Part shown: in pieces, positions 43,809 through 52,623 of the stretch
Layout of the letters: every line of letters begins with the position of its first letter
Position numbering within the stretch: position 1 is the stretch's first letter
Assembly (NCBI GenBank): GCA_905202055.1
Contig: CAJKQK010000006.1
Location: forward strand, 1-59,695
Source of the DNA: an uncultured Oxalobacter sp.
GTDB taxonomy: Bacteria > Pseudomonadota > Gammaproteobacteria > Burkholderiales > Burkholderiaceae_D
Length of the DNA stretch: 59,695 nt
Direction: 5' to 3'
Notes under the pieces: generated by a model
Database searches by the model: none
Told to the model about the DNA's origin: nothing
The model's input: the letters and a program-made list of their open reading frames with translations, nothing else
Made by a program: the position numbers and the translations under genes

Positions 43809-44447
43809 ATGGAAAACATGACTTTTAAAATATTCTCTTTTTTGATGAAAACGCTTTATCCTGCCGTGATTCTGATCACCATGCTGACCCTTGTGACCGG
43901 ACTGGCCTATCCTTTTCTGATAACCGGCATCGCCCAATCCATTTTTCCGGAAAAAGCGAACGGCAGCCTGATCATGAAAAACGGTCAGGCAGTCGGTTCG
44001 CGCCTGATCGGACAGAACTTTACCGACCCGAAATATTTCTGGGGAAGGCCTTCTGCCACGGCAAGCCATCCATACAATGCCGAAGCGTCCGGCGGTTCCA
44101 ATCTGGGCCCTGCAAACCCGGAACTCGCCAACAACGTGAAAGAACGCATTGCCAAACTCAAAGCCGCCGATCCAGACAACGCTGATCCGGTTCCTGTCGA
44201 TCTGGTTACGAGTTCCGCCAGCGGACTTGACCCGCATATCAGCAGGGCGGCAGCCGATTATCAGGTCAAACGGATTGCGCGCATCAGGAATATTTCGGAA
44301 ATAAAAGTCCAGAATCTGGTCGAAAATCATGCAAAAGGGATTCAAATGGGATTTCTGGGTGAACCCATGGTCAATGTACTTGAATTAAATCTTGCGCTTG
44401 ACGATATGGATACTGGTAATATTTCCGTAGCCGACCTTTCCCGATAA
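43809..44447 (+). CDS. kdpC: KdpC subunit
   Basis: The 212-residue protein has one N-terminal membrane helix (VILITMLTLVTGLAYPFLIT) and a periplasmic domain. Family motifs are GSRLIGQNFTDPKYFWGRPSA and SASGLDPHISRAAADYQV. It bridges KdpA and KdpB in assembly. ATG 43809 is preceded by ACAGGAGTC about 11 nt upstream. Confidence 0.96.
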   Translation: MENMTFKIFSFLMKTLYPAVILITMLTLVTGLAYPFLITGIAQSIFPEKANGSLIMKNGQAVGSRLIGQNFTDPKYFWGRPSATASHPYNAEASGGSNLGPANPELANNVKERIAKLKAADPDNADPVPVDLVTSSASGLDPHISRAAADYQVKRIARIRNISEIKVQNLVENHAKGIQMGFLGEPMVNVLELNLALDDMDTGNISVADLSR

Positions 44448-44494
44448 TGGAAATTGAAAAACGCTGACATAATTCACATGCGAATGACCAACTT

Positions 44495-47185
44495 ATGAGC
44501 GATCAACGTCCCGATCCCGACCTGCTTTTGAAGCAGGTCAATGCGGATGAAGCGCAATCGAAAAAAGGGCGCCTGAAAATATTTTTCGGTGCTTCGGCAG
44601 GTGTCGGCAAAACCTACGCCATGCTTTCTGCCGCTCATGAAGCACTGAAACAGAATGTGCCGCTTGTCATCGGCATTGTCGAAACACATGGCCGTTCCGA
44701 AACGGCCATGTTGACGGAAGGCCTTCCACACCAGCCGCTGAAAAAAATCCCTTACCGGGATCGGGAACTGGAGGAATTCGATATCGATCAGGCACTGGAA
44801 TTCGGCAAATCCCATCCGAATGCCCTTGTTCTTCTGGATGAACTGGCTCACACCAATGTACCGGGTTCCCGACACCCGAAACGCTGGCAGGACGTGGAAG
44901 AACTTCTTATGGCCGGTATCGATGTCTGGACAACGATGAACGTCCAGCATCTTGAAAGCCTGAATGACATCGTGACACGCATTACCGGCATTCCGATTCG
45001 CGAAACCGTCCCCGACCGCATCTTTGACCATGCCGAAGAAGTCATCGTCGTCGATCTGCCGCCTGACGAACTGATTTTGCGGCTGAAGCAGGGCAAAATG
45101 TATCTGCCTGAACAGGCAAAACTGGCTTCCAGGAATTTTTTCAGAAAAGGCAATCTTCTCGCGCTGCGTGAGCTGACTTTGCGCCGGACGGCCGACCGCA
45201 TTGATGGGGAGATGCAGGCTTATCGCCTGAAAAACGCGAGCACGACGGTGTGGCCAAACCGTGAATCGCTTCTGGCCTGTGTCAAGCCTGACCAGTCCGG
45301 TGAAAAAGTGGTTCGCAATTGTGCCCGGCTGGCTGCCCAGCTGAGTGTACCATGGCATGCCATTTTCGTAGAAGTCCCTTCGCAGTCGAGTGTCGACAGC
45401 ACCCTTTATGAACGGGCAACACGTGTTCTCAAGCTGGCGGCCAATCTTGGGGCGACGATTGCCACCCAGTCGGCAACAGACGTGGCTTCAGCTCTGATCC
45501 GATATGCAAGAGACCATAATCTCTCCAGAATCGTTCTGGGACGAAGTAAAAAACGCTGGTTTTTGCCATGGGAAAAAACGATTGCACAAAAAATCGGACA
45601 GGCAGCGGATGATCTCGATATCCTGCAGGTTTCGGTATCGGAATCGTCGTTGTTCACTATTCCAAAACCACATTTCACCTTCGAACCCGACAAGATCGAG
45701 TGGAAAAATTATCTGGCAACTTTGCTGATCTGTTCACTCACGACATTATGCGCCGTTCCTCTCATCGGCCTGCTGGATCTGATCAACATCGTGATGCTGT
45801 TTCTTCTGGCAGTAGCAGGAATTGCCTTGCGATACGGACGGGGACCGGCGATACTGGCGGCTTTCGTCAATGTGCTCTTTTTCGATTTTTTCTTTGTCCC
45901 GCCACGTATTTCAATTGCGATCAGCGATACCCAGTTCATCATCACTTTTATCGTCATGCTGTTCGTCGCTCTCGTTATCGGGCAGTTGACGGCCAATCTG
46001 AAAATGCAGGGCAATGCGGCAACCGAACGCGAACGGCGGGTACGTAGCCTGTATGAAATGTCCCGTGATCTTTCCGGCGTTTTAATGATCGAACAAATCG
46101 CCGAAATAGCGGCACGTTTTCTCCATACTGAATTCGGTGCAAAAAGCGCCCTGTTTATTGTCGATGACAATGACCATCTGAAAAAAATGGACAAGGCGAC
46201 AGCCAGTCCGAATATGGCACTTGTGCAATGGGCATTCGAGCACGGCACTACGGCAGGACTCGGCACCGACACCCTTCCTGCCAGTTCCTGTCTGGTCATT
46301 CCTTTGAAAGCGACCATGCGATTGCGGGGTATCCTGGCTATCGAACCGGATGAAGACACTTTTCTGGGACCGGAACAGAGAAGATTGCTCGATATTTGCG
46401 CATCATTGCTCGCCATTTCCATCGAACGAATTCACTATCTGGACGTTGCGCAGAAAACCGCCGTCCAGATGGAATCGGAAAAACTGCGCAATTCGCTGCT
46501 GTCAGCCATCTCCCACGATCTCCGGACACCTCTGGCAGCCCTTGTGGGTCTGGCCGACACCCTGAAACTGACCAGTCCCGATGCAAAAGCCAATGAAAAA
46601 GAGATTGTCGATTCCATACATCACTCCGCAATGAGAATGAACGACCTTGTCAATAACCTTCTCGACATGGCTCGTCTCGAATCCGGAACGGTACACTTGA
46701 ACCGGCAATGGCAGCCTCTGGAAGAAGTCATCGGCAGTGCCCTTTCCTCGTGTTCGCCCTTGCTGCAGGAACGCCCGATAAATGTACATCTGGATGACAA
46801 TCTTCCACTGGTGAATATTGACGCCGTGCTGATTGAACGCGTACTCGCCAATATTCTTGAAAATGCAAGCAAATACACGCCAGCACATTCATCCATCAAT
46901 ATAAGAGGATTCCGGCAGGATGAGAACGTCATTATTACCATTGACGACCATGGCCCGGGACTCCCCCGGGGAAGGGAAAATACGATTTTCGAGAGATTCG
47001 AAAGAGGCAGCAAGGAAAACGCGACGCCGGGGGTCGGCCTTGGACTCGCCATTTCCAGAGCCATCATGAAAGCGCACGGTGGCTCCATTCACGGCGAAAA
47101 CCGATACAATGGGGGCGCCCGTTTCACGTTGAAACTGCCATTTTCGTCTCCACCTGATATTTCCGACAATCTTCTCGATAAATAA
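44495..47185 (+). CDS. kdpD: Potassium-sensing histidine kinase KdpD
   Basis: The 896-residue sensor kinase controls kdpFABC with KdpE. Domain order is KdpD N-terminal domain with Walker A GASAGVGKT (32-40) and LVLLDELAHTNVPGSRH (111-127), a USP-like domain (about 265-385), four membrane helices of the DUF4118 type (about 405-500), a GAF-like region (520-645), HisKA with H674 in SAISHDLRTPLA, and HATPase_c with IDDHGPGLPRG and GVGLGLAISRA. It is full length with all motifs intact. A 47-bp gap separates it from kdpC. Confidence 0.97.
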   Translation: MSDQRPDPDLLLKQVNADEAQSKKGRLKIFFGASAGVGKTYAMLSAAHEALKQNVPLVIGIVETHGRSETAMLTEGLPHQPLKKIPYRDRELEEFDIDQALEFGKSHPNALVLLDELAHTNVPGSRHPKRWQDVEELLMAGIDVWTTMNVQHLESLNDIVTRITGIPIRETVPDRIFDHAEEVIVVDLPPDELILRLKQGKMYLPEQAKLASRNFFRKGNLLALRELTLRRTADRIDGEMQAYRLKNASTTVWPNRESLLACVKPDQSGEKVVRNCARLAAQLSVPWHAIFVEVPSQSSVDSTLYERATRVLKLAANLGATIATQSATDVASALIRYARDHNLSRIVLGRSKKRWFLPWEKTIAQKIGQAADDLDILQVSVSESSLFTIPKPHFTFEPDKIEWKNYLATLLICSLTTLCAVPLIGLLDLINIVMLFLLAVAGIALRYGRGPAILAAFVNVLFFDFFFVPPRISIAISDTQFIITFIVMLFVALVIGQLTANLKMQGNAATERERRVRSLYEMSRDLSGVLMIEQIAEIAARFLHTEFGAKSALFIVDDNDHLKKMDKATASPNMALVQWAFEHGTTAGLGTDTLPASSCLVIPLKATMRLRGILAIEPDEDTFLGPEQRRLLDICASLLAISIERIHYLDVAQKTAVQMESEKLRNSLLSAISHDLRTPLAALVGLADTLKLTSPDAKANEKEIVDSIHHSAMRMNDLVNNLLDMARLESGTVHLNRQWQPLEEVIGSALSSCSPLLQERPINVHLDDNLPLVNIDAVLIERVLANILENASKYTPAHSSINIRGFRQDENVIITIDDHGPGLPRGRENTIFERFERGSKENATPGVGLGLAISRAIMKAHGGSIHGENRYNGGARFTLKLPFSSPPDISDNLLDK

Positions 47186-47188
47186 AAA

Positions 47189-47881
47189 ATGGACAACAGG
47201 CTCCGGATACTGACCATCGAAGACGAATCCAACATCCGCCGATTCGTCAGGCTTGCCCTTGAAACGGAAGGATATGAGGTATTCGAGGCAGATGGACTCA
47301 AACGTGGCCTGATAGAAGCGGGAACGCGACGCCCCGATCTGGTCGTCCTCGATCTCGGGCTGCCGGACGGTGACGGACTCGATTTCATTACTGATTTGCG
47401 AAACTGGTCTGACATTCCTGTCATTGTCCTGTCCGCCAGAAACAGTGAACACGACAAGATTTCAGCCCTGGATGGAGGAGCGGACGATTACCTCGAAAAA
47501 CCGTTCGGAGCAGGAGAATTGCTCGCCCGTGTCCGGGCACAGTTACGGCGCCAGCAACGTTCGAACAACGATCCGACCATCCGTTTTGCCGATGTGTGTA
47601 TCGATCCCGTTCGCCGTCTTGTCGAAAAAAATGGCGAACCGGTTCACCTGACGCCCATTGAATACCGGATACTGACCTTTCTGGCCTCGCAACCGGACCG
47701 GGTCGTCACCCACCAGCAGCTATTGAAAGCGGTATGGGGCCCCGGTCATACCGAAGACATGCACTACATCCGTGTGCACATGGCCAACTTGCGGAAAAAA
47801 GTCGAAAAGAATGCTTTTATGCCCAAACATCTGGTGACTGAAGCGGGGATCGGTTACCGTTTTGTCCGCGATCCCAGATAA
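47189..47881 (+). CDS. kdpE: Response regulator KdpE
   Basis: The 230-residue OmpR-type regulator has an N-terminal receiver with acidic pair E11/D12, phospho-acceptor D55 in LVVLDLGLPDGDG and the lysine of YLEKPFGAGELLAR. A C-terminal winged helix follows (VHLTPIEYRILTFLASQPDR through VRMANLRKK-like VHMANLRKKVE). Phosphorylated KdpE activates kdpFABC. The gene is 3 bp from kdpD. Confidence 0.96.
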   Translation: MDNRLRILTIEDESNIRRFVRLALETEGYEVFEADGLKRGLIEAGTRRPDLVVLDLGLPDGDGLDFITDLRNWSDIPVIVLSARNSEHDKISALDGGADDYLEKPFGAGELLARVRAQLRRQQRSNNDPTIRFADVCIDPVRRLVEKNGEPVHLTPIEYRILTFLASQPDRVVTHQQLLKAVWGPGHTEDMHYIRVHMANLRKKVEKNAFMPKHLVTEAGIGYRFVRDPR

Positions 47882-47890
47882 GACGGAAAA

Positions 47891-47919
47891 CCGCGCTGGC
47901 GGCCGTTCCCGAATGCGGG
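47891..47919 (-). terminator. Weak double-hairpin terminator candidate
   Basis: Two short stems, CCGC-gctg-GCGG (47891-47902) and CCCG-aatg-CGGG (47908-47919), lie between the stops of kdpE and the convergent transporter. On the transporter strand the distal stem is followed by TTTTCC. Stems are only 4 bp, so support is modest. Confidence 0.35.
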
Positions 47920-47923
47920 TTGT

Positions 47924-49246
47924 TTACAGGTTCTGAAGCAAGACCACAAAAATCATCAGTGGAGCCACAATACGCAGGAACCATTTCAGCAATGGCAGCC
48001 ACCACGGGTTTCTGCCCTGTCCGGCAAAGTGTTCCGATACCAGAGTCCACGATTTCCATCCGACCAGAATGGCTACCATGATGCCTCCGAAAGGCATGAT
48101 CAGGTTGGAACTGACGTAGTCGAGAATGTCGAAAAAATTCTTGCCAAATAATTTGTACTCCTTCCACACACCCAACGACAGGGACGCGCCGATTCCAAGG
48201 ACGAACATCAAAATCGACATGACGATGGTTGTGGCTGTCCGTGGGAAATTGAATTCATCGATAAAAAAGCTGACCACCACTTCCATCAGGGAAACGGACG
48301 AGGTAAGTGCGGCCACAAAAAGCAGGAAAAAGAAAAGGACACCAAAAAACTGGCCACCGCCCATCTGCGAGAATACGGCAGGCATGGTAATAAACGTGAG
48401 CCCGGGTCCGGCGGAAGGGTCGAAACCGAAGACGAAAACAGCAGGAAAAACCATCAGCCCCGACAGGAAACAGATCAGTGTCGTCAGTGTAATGACGCTT
48501 CCGGCAGAATGGGGAACATAGGTATCGTCTGAAGCATAGGAACCATAAGTAATCATACATCCCATGCCGAGAGACATGGAAAAAAAGGCAAGTCCCATCG
48601 CTTCAATGATCATTCTGGCATTGACCTTCGAAAAATCCGGATTCAGAAAGGTAATGACGCCGTCAATGGCACCGGGCAAGGTAATCGCCCTGCCGATGAG
48701 GACAAGAATCAGGAGAAACAGCATGATCATCAGATATTTGCTGACCTGTTCGATGCCTTTTTGCACGCCTGCCAGAATGACACCGGCCGTAACGCCCATG
48801 AACAGGGCATGGTACCAGAGAGGTTCTGCCGGATTGGCGATAAACGAACTGAAAATCCCTGATAAAGCTTTGGGATCGGCAGTCAGAATTGCGCCATCGA
48901 TCGACTTCACGATATAGGCGATCGTCCAGCCACCGACAACGCTGTAAAAAGACAAAATCAGAAAACCGCATAAAACACCGATGTAACCGACGAGAGACCA
49001 TGTACGGCCACCAAGCTTGCGATAAGCTCCCACAGGACTTTTTTTGGTCACGGAACCGACTAGCATTTCGGCAATCATCAGGGAAATGCCCAGCGTGAAA
49101 ACAAGCAACAGGAAAATAAGAAGGAACGCACCACCACCGTTTTGCGCAGTAATGTAAGGGAATTTCCAGATGGCTCCCAGCCCAATTGCTGAGCCAGCAG
49201 CTGCAAGCACGAAACCAAGACGTGAGCCCCATTCTGCACGCGCCAT
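47924..49246 (-). CDS. Sodium-dependent NSS/SNF-family transporter
   Basis: The 440-residue transporter has about 11 membrane helices and the LeuT-type sodium-site N terminus GSRLGFVLAAAGSAIGLGAIWKFPYITAQNGGGAFLL (residues 7-43). Bacterial members import amino acids or related amines with Na+. The substrate cannot be assigned. The start has AGGGAC about 8 nt upstream. It is divergent from meso-DAP dehydrogenase, with 241 bp between starts, and a perfect 9-bp inverted repeat lies in the gap. Confidence 0.93.
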   Translation of the reverse strand: MARAEWGSRLGFVLAAAGSAIGLGAIWKFPYITAQNGGGAFLLIFLLLVFTLGISLMIAEMLVGSVTKKSPVGAYRKLGGRTWSLVGYIGVLCGFLILSFYSVVGGWTIAYIVKSIDGAILTADPKALSGIFSSFIANPAEPLWYHALFMGVTAGVILAGVQKGIEQVSKYLMIMLFLLILVLIGRAITLPGAIDGVITFLNPDFSKVNARMIIEAMGLAFFSMSLGMGCMITYGSYASDDTYVPHSAGSVITLTTLICFLSGLMVFPAVFVFGFDPSAGPGLTFITMPAVFSQMGGGQFFGVLFFFLLFVAALTSSVSLMEVVVSFFIDEFNFPRTATTIVMSILMFVLGIGASLSLGVWKEYKLFGKNFFDILDYVSSNLIMPFGGIMVAILVGWKSWTLVSEHFAGQGRNPWWLPLLKWFLRIVAPLMIFVVLLQNL

Positions 49247-49295
49247 AAAAATGTCCCTTACCAGTAAAAGTCAGTTATTTGAAAAAATATCGAAA

Positions 49296-49320
49296 AATAC
49301 AGTCGGGACAAGACTGTATT
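49296..49320. repeat. 9-bp inverted repeat before the NSS transporter
   Basis: AATACAGTC (49296-49304) and GACTGTATT (49312-49320) form a perfect dyad around a 7-nt centre. It is 50 bp upstream of the transporter start in a divergent promoter region. It could be an operator or a hairpin in the leader. Confidence 0.45.
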
Positions 49321-49394
49321 GAATAGTCTTTTCGAGTGTCCGGGAGTGCATTTCTTTAAAATAATCGTGCATTATACTTTAGTACGATTTTTTC

Positions 49395-49424
49395 TTGCTT
49401 GCATAAAGTAAGTGCGCCTATACT
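49395..49424 (+). promoter_or_regulatory. Candidate promoter of DAP dehydrogenase
   Basis: TTGCTT (49395-49400) and TATACT (49419-49424) are 18 bp apart, 64 bp before the gene start. GAGGAA near 49473 is the ribosome site. Confidence 0.5.
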
Positions 49425-49487
49425 CGTCAGTTACTGGCAACATTTACCCCAATTCAATATTACCCGTTTTACAGAGGAACATTAAGT

Positions 49488-50411
49488 ATGACGACTATCA
49501 AAGCAGCTGTTCATGGCCTTGGAAATATTGGTCGGCACGTCATTGACTGCCTGACCTGTGCGCCTGATTTTGAATGCCTCGGTATCATTCGCAGGGAATC
49601 GTCTCTCGGAACACAGGCACTGGAACGCAGAAACATCCCCGATTATGCATCTATTGACAAACTGGTCGCGGAAAAAGGCAAACCTGACGTCGTCATCCTG
49701 TGCGGTCCTTCCCGCTCGGTACCGGAAGATGCCGGATTCTATCTGTCCAGGGGTATTCGTACCGTCGACAGTTTCGATATTCACAGCGATATTGCCGAAC
49801 TGGTGAAGAAGCTGGACGCAGTCGCCAAAGAAAACAACACCGCCTGTATTACGGCTGCCGGCTGGGATCCGGGCACCGATTCGGTTTTCCGCACGCTGTT
49901 TGAAGCGATGGCGCCAACCGGAACGACATTTACCAATTTTGGCCGTGGTCGTTCAATGGGACATTCAGTCGCCGCACGCGCTATCAAAGGCGTCGCCGAC
50001 GCGACTTCCATCACGATTCCAATCGGTGGCGGACGCCATGCCAGACTTGTCTATGTGCTGGCGGAAAAGGGTGCATCTTTTGAACAGATCAAAAAAGACC
50101 TCGCGAGCGACCCGTACTTCAGTCACGATCCACTGGACGTCCGTGAGGTGAAGACACCGGCAGAAATGGAAGCGGTCGCTGACAATTCCCATGGGGTGTT
50201 GATGGAAAGAATCGGAGCATCCGGACGGACGTCCAATCAGAATCTCGCCTTCACAATGAAGATCGACAATCCTGCCCTGACATCACAGGTACTGGTTTCC
50301 TGTGCACGCGCCGTTACCCGTATGGGGACAGGTTGTCATACCCTGATCGATGTGCCGCCAGTCATGCTCCTCGCAGGCGAGCGCATGCAGCACATTGCAA
50401 GACTGGTTTAA
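49488..50411 (+). CDS. ddh: meso-Diaminopimelate D-dehydrogenase
   Basis: This 307-residue NADP-dependent enzyme converts tetrahydrodipicolinate directly to meso-DAP, a one-step bypass of the succinylase route to lysine and peptidoglycan precursor. The Rossmann start is AAVHGLGNIGRHVIDCL; the substrate regions ITAAGWDPGTDSVF and GRGRSMGHSVAARAIKGVADA are family hallmarks. The usual glycine-rich GYGNLG pattern appears as GLGNIG. Length fits. No other lysine gene is adjacent, so its regulation may be separate. Confidence 0.9.
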   Translation: MTTIKAAVHGLGNIGRHVIDCLTCAPDFECLGIIRRESSLGTQALERRNIPDYASIDKLVAEKGKPDVVILCGPSRSVPEDAGFYLSRGIRTVDSFDIHSDIAELVKKLDAVAKENNTACITAAGWDPGTDSVFRTLFEAMAPTGTTFTNFGRGRSMGHSVAARAIKGVADATSITIPIGGGRHARLVYVLAEKGASFEQIKKDLASDPYFSHDPLDVREVKTPAEMEAVADNSHGVLMERIGASGRTSNQNLAFTMKIDNPALTSQVLVSCARAVTRMGTGCHTLIDVPPVMLLAGERMQHIARLV

Positions 50412-50433
50412 TCCCGTCATTTTCAGGAACGGG

Positions 50434-50622
50434 TCAGCCGAAGGATTCGTCATGTCCGAGTGATCTGTCCCGTTCCAGTCTTTGAAACATTTCCGAAAAG
50501 GAATCCTCCTCATCCAGATATGTTTCTTCAAGAGGCTCAAACTCAATATCGGAGCCCAATAATTCATACCGGTCTAAATCGGACAACCCGGATCTTTTTG
50601 GACGTCTGTTTTTCGTTGCCAT
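50434..50622 (-). CDS. Small acidic protein of unknown function
   Basis: The 62-residue product has a basic N terminus (MATKNRRPKRSG) and a strongly acidic remainder with LDRYELLGSDIEFEPLEETY. It has no membrane segment or cysteine. GGAG lies 7 nt before the ATG, good evidence for translation. It converges on ddh with 22 bp between stops. I do not recognise a family with certainty. Confidence 0.7.
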   Translation of the reverse strand: MATKNRRPKRSGLSDLDRYELLGSDIEFEPLEETYLDEEDSFSEMFQRLERDRSLGHDESFG

Positions 50623-50856
50623 ATTCGTCTCCTAAAGACACCAAAACACAAAGGTTTCGAATATAGTGTGCTGCCAGCAAAGCAAAACGATTTGATGGCT
50701 GTCAAAAAACCGGAATGAATTGTCAGCATTTTATTATCCAGACTCATGGTATAGACGGCTTATGTATCTCATCATGGTTCATCATTCGAGGCATGATGTA
50801 CTATATACTCGGGCAGGATTTGGCATCCCACTAAACGAAATGTCAGAAAGTGTTTT

Positions 50857-51960
50857 ATGAATCAGTCCGATTTGCACGGAAAAGTGTTCCTCTTTTTCCT
50901 ATTGATAGTGACACTGGCTTTTTTCTGGATATTGCTTCCATTTTATGGAGGATTATTCTGGGGATTCATTCTTGCCATTCTTTTCATGCCGGTAAACGAC
51001 TTCTTCCTGCGCAAAATGCCCGGAAAGAGGAATCTGTCGGCACTTCTGACGCTGACCATCTGTCTGCTGATCGTCATCATTCCTTTAATCGTTGTAGCAG
51101 GTTCGCTCGTCGAAGAAAGTTCGCTTCTTTACCAGAAAATACTGAACCAAAGAATTAATTCAGATGCCTCTTTCAAGCACTTTATCAACCAGCTTCCTGA
51201 CTGGGCAGTGGGTCTGCTGGAACATTTCGGCATTTCCTCATTCGAGCAATTGCAAAAAGAAGCAACCCGGCTCATTCTTGTGACCGGCCAATATCTGGGC
51301 AGCCGGGTTTTCATCATCGGACAAAACGTGCTCGATTTTACAGTCGGCTTTTTTGTCATGCTCTATCTGCTTTTCTTTTTGTTGAGGGATGGACGCGACC
51401 TGTCGGAAAAAATCAGAAACAAGATTCCTCTGGCTGACAATCAGAAAACCAGACTGCTGACAAAATTCATGGGAGTGATACGGGCAACCGTGAAAGGAAA
51501 TCTTGTCGTCGCGCTTGTACAGGGGGGACTCGGCGGCCTGATATTCTGGCTTCTCGGTATTGAGGCCGCTCTGCTATGGGGAGCCATCATGTCGGTTCTT
51601 TCCCTGCTTCCTGCGGGCTCCGGTGTTGTATGGGCACCTGTCGCCATTTATTTTCTTCTGACCGGTTCTATACTGAAAGGCGTCATTTTATTGACCTTCG
51701 GCATTCTCGTCATTGGCCTTATCGACAACTTTTTGCGCCCCTTACTGGTCGGCAAGGACACGCAAATGCCAGACTATCTGGTGCTGATCTCGACCATTGG
51801 AGGAATGGCTCTGTTCGGTCTGAACGGTTTTGTTATCGGGCCTATGATTGCGGCACTCTTTTTAACCGCATGGGATCTGTTTTCGGCTCTTACCCTTTTC
51901 AAACCAGCCCGGAATTCGCATTCCGATAACGACCAGGACGACAGGCACAACTCCCGATAA
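50857..51960 (+). CDS. AI-2E/PerM-family membrane transporter
   Basis: The 367-residue inner-membrane protein has about eight helices. Family features are the paired hydrophobic N terminus (FFLLIVTLAFFWILLPFYGG), a large central soluble segment, and the C-terminal IDNFLRPLLVGKDTQMPDYLVL with GLNGFVIGPMIAAL. Members export autoinducer-2 or ions, or have unknown substrates, so no specific role is given. It ends 17 bp before the convergent ubiX stop. Confidence 0.92.
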   Translation: MNQSDLHGKVFLFFLLIVTLAFFWILLPFYGGLFWGFILAILFMPVNDFFLRKMPGKRNLSALLTLTICLLIVIIPLIVVAGSLVEESSLLYQKILNQRINSDASFKHFINQLPDWAVGLLEHFGISSFEQLQKEATRLILVTGQYLGSRVFIIGQNVLDFTVGFFVMLYLLFFLLRDGRDLSEKIRNKIPLADNQKTRLLTKFMGVIRATVKGNLVVALVQGGLGGLIFWLLGIEAALLWGAIMSVLSLLPAGSGVVWAPVAIYFLLTGSILKGVILLTFGILVIGLIDNFLRPLLVGKDTQMPDYLVLISTIGGMALFGLNGFVIGPMIAALFLTAWDLFSALTLFKPARNSHSDNDQDDRHNSR

Positions 51961-51977
51961 TCCCTGTCAGACATTTT

Positions 51978-52556
51978 TCAAACCATGCCTGACCACCGGA
52001 TTATCTGATCGTCCGCTATATCGAACAGCTCAAGTACCCGCCGGACAGTCTGGTCGACCATGTCTTCTATAGAAACAGGATGACAGTAAAAAGCCGGAAG
52101 AGGCGGGTAGATGATACCGCCCATTTCCGTAACCGTTTCCATGTTCCGGATATGAGCCAGATTCAGCGGCGTTTCCCTCGTCATCAAGACCAGCCTGCGT
52201 CTTTCCTTCAAAACAACATCCGCCGCACGCGTGATCAGATTGTCACAATAGCCACGCGCGATAGCCGACAGGGTTTTCATCGAACAGGGCGCCACGATCA
52301 TGCCGGCACTTTTAAAAGAACCACTGGCAATGGCAGTACCTACTTCATTCACATCATAACTGTGATCGGCAAGCAACAAGAGCTCTTCAACCTTCATTCC
52401 CAACTCATGTTTCAGAGTCAATTCTCCTGCGCCAGACACAACAAGATGTGTTTCAACATCGTCGATATTGTTCAGAAGCCGTAAAAGCCGGACACCGTAA
52501 ATGGCACCGCTGGCTCCGGTGATGGCAATAATCAGTCGTTTCGGTTGTGCAATCAT
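51978..52556 (-). CDS. ubiX: Flavin prenyltransferase UbiX
   Basis: The 192-residue flavoprotein prenylates FMN to make the cofactor of UbiD-type decarboxylases. It has IAITGASGAIYGVRLL at the N terminus, PCSMKTLSAIARGYCDNLITRAADV, and the C-terminal ETPLNLAHIRNMETVTEMGG motif. It is full length. No ubiD gene is near. Quinone synthesis or another UbiD-dependent decarboxylation could be its purpose. Confidence 0.95.
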   Translation of the reverse strand: MIAQPKRLIIAITGASGAIYGVRLLRLLNNIDDVETHLVVSGAGELTLKHELGMKVEELLLLADHSYDVNEVGTAIASGSFKSAGMIVAPCSMKTLSAIARGYCDNLITRAADVVLKERRRLVLMTRETPLNLAHIRNMETVTEMGGIIYPPLPAFYCHPVSIEDMVDQTVRRVLELFDIADDQIIRWSGMV

Positions 52557-52623
52557 AATCTGTCCAAATGCAGGCTATCCATTTTTAATTTTTATGATGA
52601 TAGCGCCATTATCACTACCGACA

